Positions 60,686 to 64,000 of a stretch of DNA of 64,000 bases are shown here, piece by piece. The position numbers and the translations under genes are program-made. This DNA comes from CAWFKW01 sp963816535. GTDB taxonomy: Bacteria; Bacteroidota; Ignavibacteria; Tepidaquicellales; OLB5. The stretch spans positions 682,001 through 746,000 of the forward strand of contig CAWFKW010000003.1 of the NCBI GenBank assembly GCA_963816535.1. The letters run 5' to 3'. Position 1 is the first letter of the stretch. Each line of letters opens with the position of its first letter. The notes beneath the pieces were generated by a model. It made no database searches, was not told the origin of the DNA, and saw nothing but the letters and a program-made list of their open reading frames with translations.

Positions 60686-61609
60686 TTACTTATGGTCCAA
60701 AAGATACTCGTTTAGCTTTGTTTCTTCATAATCGCCGTCTTCGCCGGGGTAGCGTAAAATATCGTCGTACTTTCCGGTTTGTTTAGCAATCGACCATATT
60801 ATGCTCTCGCCTGCCGGAAGAACATCAGGCTGCACCCTGTAAACAGAATCTTTGAATGCAACGGAAGCGTTCACAAACTGCCACCCGCTGTCATTAAACA
60901 TATTGATCAGGTCGTTAAGAAAAAGAGCGTTCAGAAGCGAATGATGAATGAGCATAGTGTTTGGAATTTCTCTTCCAAGCGCTTTTAGCTCTAAATCGTG
61001 ATAAAACTTAGCCCGCTCCATCATATGCTGAAGATAGAACTGTTTATAAGGGGTAATATCGGCGTTAGGATTTTCTTCCAGCGCCTTTTTCATCCTGCCG
61101 TCAACGTACCAATCCGAAGCGTCGATGGCCACGCATCCGTTTTTATATCCAAGCGATTTCAAAAAGTCCCTGAAGCCGTCGCGTTTTTCTTTTGTATCCC
61201 CTTCTTTCAGGAACGGGTACCGGTAAAGCCTGGAAAAATTTTTGAAGCCTCTGATTATCGAATCGCATCGTAAAAAATCATTTTCATAATCTTCAAGAGA
61301 GATTTTTTTTGAATGAAAATAAGAATGTGAATAAGAGTGATTACATATCATGTGCCCCTCTTCATCCCATCTTGAAACGAGAGCTCTGCCGCTATCGTTA
61401 TCTATCCTCATGCCGCAAACGAATAACGCCGCCTGCAGGTTGTGTTTCTTCAGCGTCTCAAGTATCTTTTCGTTACGTTCTTTCCAGCTCATCAGTGGCG
61501 TGTCGTAAGTATTCGGATCATCCATAGTAATGCAAAGCGTCGGGCCCGATTGAGCGTACACATTGCATAATAAGAACAGCGATAAAAGAAAGACGAGTTT
61601 ATAATTCAT
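60686..61609 (-). CDS. Secreted polysaccharide deacetylase family protein
   Basis: 307 residues. Signal peptide MNYKLVFLLSLFLLCNVYA. NodB-type motifs: ITMDDPN (Asp pair, motif 1) near residue 28, NHSYSHSYFHS (HxxxH, motif 2) near 90-100, and RLYRYPF (Arg-x-Pro, motif 3) near 128. Family enzymes remove acetyl groups from chitin, peptidoglycan or exopolysaccharide in the periplasm. The Phe-Asp-Asp-Gly of canonical motif 1 appears as MDDP, slightly unusual. Confidence 0.87.
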   Translation of the reverse strand: MNYKLVFLLSLFLLCNVYAQSGPTLCITMDDPNTYDTPLMSWKERNEKILETLKKHNLQAALFVCGMRIDNDSGRALVSRWDEEGHMICNHSYSHSYFHSKKISLEDYENDFLRCDSIIRGFKNFSRLYRYPFLKEGDTKEKRDGFRDFLKSLGYKNGCVAIDASDWYVDGRMKKALEENPNADITPYKQFYLQHMMERAKFYHDLELKALGREIPNTMLIHHSLLNALFLNDLINMFNDSGWQFVNASVAFKDSVYRVQPDVLPAGESIIWSIAKQTGKYDDILRYPGEDGDYEETKLNEYLLDHK

Positions 61610-61707
61610 TTAGTTATTAAATTGTATTGTTTGGTTAATATTAATACTAATTTTACAAAAAGACTTTAATAAAGTCATTTTTCTGGTCAACGTCTGAATT
61701 TATCCCA

Positions 61708-62244
61708 ATGAAAAACAATTTTGCAAAAAGCATTACGATAGCCTCGGGAGGATTCATAGTCCTGCTTTTTGTTGTAGTGCAATCTCCGGTGATAGGCGGC
61801 CGCTTTTCATACCTGCCGGTTTTCCTTATGCCGGCGGTTATTGCCGCTGCAATGATGCTGGTCGCCACTTTTATATATGATGTTATAAAGAAAACAAAGC
61901 TGTCCGTAAATTTTCTGCTCTTGCTTGTCGTACTTCTCGGAGCATTCTGGCTAGGGCTGAAAATCATAGATATGCAAATAGACGCAACAAAGAACGCTTC
62001 TGAAACCGTAATTGTTGCGCTGGATAAATATTATGCCGATAATAACTCTTACCCTGAAAAGCTGCCGGAATTAGAGCCCAAGTACCTTGATGACGTGCCC
62101 AAAAGCAAGTTAGGCGTTATAAGAACCGATTTTGATTACAACACAATGAGTGACAAAAATGACTATAGGCTGAGCTTTAGCGAATTATTTAACACAAGAT
62201 GGACATTTATTAAAAGCAGGGAGAGCTGGATGATGGACAAATAA
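61708..62244 (+). CDS. Hypothetical membrane protein with pseudopilin-like tail
   Basis: 178 residues. Three hydrophobic segments (about 12-26, 36-56, 68-84) precede a soluble C-terminal region. In that region ETVIVALDKYYADNNSYPEKLPELEPKYLDDVPKS (about 100-134; core KYYADNNSYPEKL) resembles the C-terminal domain of type II secretion pseudopilins (GspG-like). There is no prepilin peptidase site. Function unknown. Starts 98 bp downstream of the divergent deacetylase gene. Confidence 0.65.
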   Translation: MKNNFAKSITIASGGFIVLLFVVVQSPVIGGRFSYLPVFLMPAVIAAAMMLVATFIYDVIKKTKLSVNFLLLLVVLLGAFWLGLKIIDMQIDATKNASETVIVALDKYYADNNSYPEKLPELEPKYLDDVPKSKLGVIRTDFDYNTMSDKNDYRLSFSELFNTRWTFIKSRESWMMDK

Positions 62245-62553
62245 TTATTTGCCGGAAAAAATCCTAAGTTTCTTCACAAGTTCATCTGATATATCGCCGG
62301 CATATGTCCCGAATGCATCAACAATAACCCCCTTCTCTCCTTTCTTTGATTCTATTGCATATATTACTTCTTCATCATCCGGGTTGCTGTTCCCCTCAAA
62401 TCTATATACTTCAACGATCTCAAAATCATCCGGCCTAAGCGAAATACTCTGCTCGCTGCATTCAATTCCATCGCCATTTATATTAAAGCTGTTAGTGAAT
62501 CCCCTTTTGCCGAGGTCATTCAAAGCTTCGGTTACTGTTTCGTAAGTATGCAT
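62245..62553 (-). CDS. Conserved small protein
   Basis: 102 residues: MHTYETVTEALNDLGKRGFTN, FEIVEVYRFEGNSNPDDEEVIYAIES, KKGEKGVIVDAFGTYAGDIS. Proteins of this type are widespread in Bacteroidota and are often mislabelled as phosphoribosylpyrophosphate synthetase, though they lack that enzyme's size and motifs. Function unknown. The stop abuts the convergent membrane-protein gene. Confidence 0.75.
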   Translation of the reverse strand: MHTYETVTEALNDLGKRGFTNSFNINGDGIECSEQSISLRPDDFEIVEVYRFEGNSNPDDEEVIYAIESKKGEKGVIVDAFGTYAGDISDELVKKLRIFSGK

Positions 62554-62557
62554 TTAT

Positions 62558-62929
62558 TTAATCTACTGTAGATTTCGACAATTGTTCTTTTTCTTTATTT
62601 GCTGCCACAGCGAAATAATAAAAGTATCTGTCAAGAGATTCAAGTTCAGCATCATGATTGGCATATTTTTCCGGTTCTAACATGAGACTACAAAATATTT
62701 CTCTGCTTCGGCATATTTCTTTACGTCTCCCTTTCCATCTTTCGTCTTCAAGAGTCAGGTCAAAAAGCTCAAGTGCACGCTCAAAGGCAGCCTGATATTT
62801 CTCTGAATCATTTTTTCTATACCATCTTATTGAGCGGTAAACTTCGCTCCCAACGTTTGCTAATTGGACCATAAGCGAATAAGTAAACCATTTTCCTGAT
62901 ATGAATAACTCTTTATGATGAATTGTCAT
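62558..62929 (-). CDS. Hypothetical helical protein
   Basis: 123 residues, all-alpha in appearance: SLMVQLANVGSEVYRSIRWYRKNDSEKYQAAFERALELFDLTLED (core EVYRSIRWYRKN) and CRSREIFCSLMLEPEKYA. Not recognised. It sits between two genes with 2- and 4-bp gaps, so it belongs to one minus-strand unit with the DUF5674-like and small conserved genes. Confidence 0.7.
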   Translation of the reverse strand: MTIHHKELFISGKWFTYSLMVQLANVGSEVYRSIRWYRKNDSEKYQAAFERALELFDLTLEDERWKGRRKEICRSREIFCSLMLEPEKYANHDAELESLDRYFYYFAVAANKEKEQLSKSTVD

Positions 62930-62931
62930 CT

Positions 62932-63267
62932 TTAACTTATCAATTCGTTGACGATCTCTATTATTTTCATTCGTATTTCTTGATCTTCTACGCCTCTTGT
63001 CCTATTTTGCCTCGGTCTAACATTAATCATTGAATCAAACTCTACTCTTTCTTCTTTAGCGACATTATACATTATATTAATTCCCCAAAGATTTTCCTGC
63101 TTAGAGCCTTTGTCGAGAAGCGCAAATTCCTCGTCTGCATGCATTTGAGCGCCCACTGCCATAATCCTTTGCTCAATATCCACAACTGCCTTAATCATAT
63201 CATCAAAAAAATCGTTTCCTAAATCTTTAAGCTCTTCGAGTGAAATCTTTTCACTAATGATTTCCAT
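62932..63267 (-). CDS. DUF5674-family protein
   Basis: 111 residues: ISLEELKDLGNDFFDDMIKAVVDIE, IMAVGAQMHADEEFALLDKGSKQENLWGINI, VEFDSMINVRPRQNRTRGVEDQEIRMKIIEIVNELI (cores HADEEFALLDKGSKQ and FDSMINVRPRQ). These phrases match the uncharacterised DUF5674 family as I recall it. It lies between the DinB gene (2-bp gap) and the helical protein (2-bp gap), so the three are co-transcribed. Function unknown. Confidence 0.75.
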   Translation of the reverse strand: MEIISEKISLEELKDLGNDFFDDMIKAVVDIEQRIMAVGAQMHADEEFALLDKGSKQENLWGINIMYNVAKEERVEFDSMINVRPRQNRTRGVEDQEIRMKIIEIVNELIS

Positions 63268-63269
63268 CC

Positions 63270-63749
63270 TTATTTACCCCAGTTATTAGCCAGCCGGCGC
63301 ATGACAATAAGCTGTCCTATGTGATAACCTGCATGATCAACAACCTGCAGAACTTCTCTAAAGATTGTCTGCCCGCTGCCGTGCGCAATCGGCGCAAACA
63401 GGTCGGTTTTTGGATCGTTAACAATTTTTTTAAGAATGTCCAGATCCTCCTCGCATTGTTTAAGGGACTGGTCCCACATTTTCTTGGTAGCTTTAACGCC
63501 CGGTTCTGGCCAATATTCTTTTGGCCATTCCAATTCTTTGTAATTAGCATTATGAATGAAATCTATCATATCAATTTGGGAAATTCGGATATGCTCAAGC
63601 ATATCCCAAAACGAATACGGTAACCCGCCCGGCTTTTGGTTGATAAGCTCTTCGGGAAGATCTTTTACAGCATCCGGCAAAAGCATGTGTGTATGCAATT
63701 TTTCCAGGTAATTTATTAAATGCTCGCGTAATGCTTTATCTGAGTCCAT
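63270..63749 (-). CDS. DinB-family metalloprotein
   Basis: 159 residues, four-helix bundle of the DinB/YfiT type. Likely metal ligands are His in MLEHIRISQ near residue 51 and the pair in VVDHAGYHIGQLIVMRR near 136-143. Members include thiol-dependent transferases and hydrolases; the substrate is not inferable. First gene of a four-gene minus-strand unit. Confidence 0.87.
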   Translation of the reverse strand: MDSDKALREHLINYLEKLHTHMLLPDAVKDLPEELINQKPGGLPYSFWDMLEHIRISQIDMIDFIHNANYKELEWPKEYWPEPGVKATKKMWDQSLKQCEEDLDILKKIVNDPKTDLFAPIAHGSGQTIFREVLQVVDHAGYHIGQLIVMRRLANNWGK

Positions 63750-63775
63750 GATTCCTCCGATTTAAGTTAGATTAA

Positions 63776-64000
63776 CTAAACTTGAATAACTCCCGGACTG
63801 AATTTAGGCATATCGGGATTATTGTTTGCAAGCTCTATGCAATATGAAACAGTTTTTCTTGTGTTGGCAGGGTCAATAATACCGTCAACCCAAAGCCTGG
63901 AAGCGGCATGAAGCGGGTCGGCATGCGCCTCATAGCTGTCCTGAATTTCTTTGAGCAATTTTTTCTCGGCTTCAGGCGTAATTTTATTGCCTTCTTTTTC
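63776..64000 (-). CDS. Acyl-CoA carboxylase, carboxyltransferase (beta) subunit, C-terminal part
   Basis: The minus-strand frame is open to the window edge and ends in a stop at 63776, giving the last 74 residues. The end reads EAEKKLLKEIQDSYEAHADP, then AASRLWVDGIIDPANTRKTV, the C-terminal signature of propionyl-CoA, methylcrotonoyl-CoA and related carboxyltransferase beta subunits. Its start lies outside the window. With the acyl-CoA dehydrogenase and MeaB genes it fits odd-chain or branched-chain carbon breakdown, though these are far apart. Which acyl-CoA is carboxylated cannot be told. Confidence 0.85.
   Translation of the reverse strand, partial: EKEGNKITPEAEKKLLKEIQDSYEAHADPLHAASRLWVDGIIDPANTRKTVSYCIELANNNPDMPKFSPGVIQV

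Overview
The window (64 kb, ends open on both sides) looks like a chromosome fragment of a Bacteroidota/Chlorobiota-type bacterium, most likely of the Ignavibacteria lineage. The main reason is the number of secreted proteins that end in a type IX secretion (Por) sorting domain with the motif NYPNPFNPSTKI. A SusC-like TonB receptor, Cys lipoproteins, an ArsF/ArsG-type arsenic cluster and many intergenic palindromes fit this. No rRNA, tRNA or CRISPR array was seen. Placement is inference; no search was run.

Layout. 1-15.4 kb: surface and secreted proteins, mostly on the minus strand. These are a truncated secreted protein, a TonB-dependent receptor with a possible leader ORF and attenuator-like hairpin, then four tandem paralogous BNR/Asp-box proteins with T9SS tails, an orphan MlaE permease and a fifth, more distant relative. 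15.6-21.4 kb: acyl-CoA dehydrogenase, MeaB GTPase, sugar epimerase, PurD and a glycosyltransferase. 21.8-28.8 kb: a Gfo/Idh oxidoreductase and then a nine-gene arsenic island, arsR-arsM-arsC-arsP-like-acr3-arsF-like-two thioredoxins-arsG-like. One thioredoxin is frameshifted in this copy. 28.9-34.7 kb: lipoprotein, second glycosyltransferase, M24 peptidase and a P-type ATPase.

34.8-37.2 kb is a complete IS1595-type insertion: 25-bp inverted repeats, an 8-bp target duplication and a passenger membrane-protein gene. It sits in the centre of a perfect 22-bp palindrome. 37.3-43.3 kb: WG-repeat protein, prolyl oligopeptidase, two acetyltransferases, a methyltransferase and a helix-hairpin-helix protein. 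43.6-50.9 kb: ECF sigma factor with an overlapping putative membrane partner, then a TrmB-type regulator followed by two large T9SS proteins, one of which is a domain chimera. 51.2-53.3 kb: cell-envelope proteins.

53.7-58.0 kb is a MarR regulator and a downstream set (pirin, YceI, FMN reductase, isomerase-like, DoxX, two-domain VOC protein) resembling a quinone/electrophile defence regulon of the MhqR/CatDE kind. Two matching 27-bp palindromic operators, one before marR and one before pirin, link the two. 58.0-64.0 kb: GrpB, a P-loop kinase, a degenerate copy of the kinase 3' end, a YcaQ-like protein, a polysaccharide deacetylase, small conserved proteins, DinB and the C-terminal end of an acyl-CoA carboxylase beta subunit.

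Promoters can be read in several places. The pattern TTGACA, 17 bp, TATATT recurs exactly before the TonB leader ORF, the 10.5-12.3 kb gene, arsR, the TrmB gene and marR. In two of these the -10 extends to TATATTTG, which also satisfies the Bacteroidota TAnnTTTG element.
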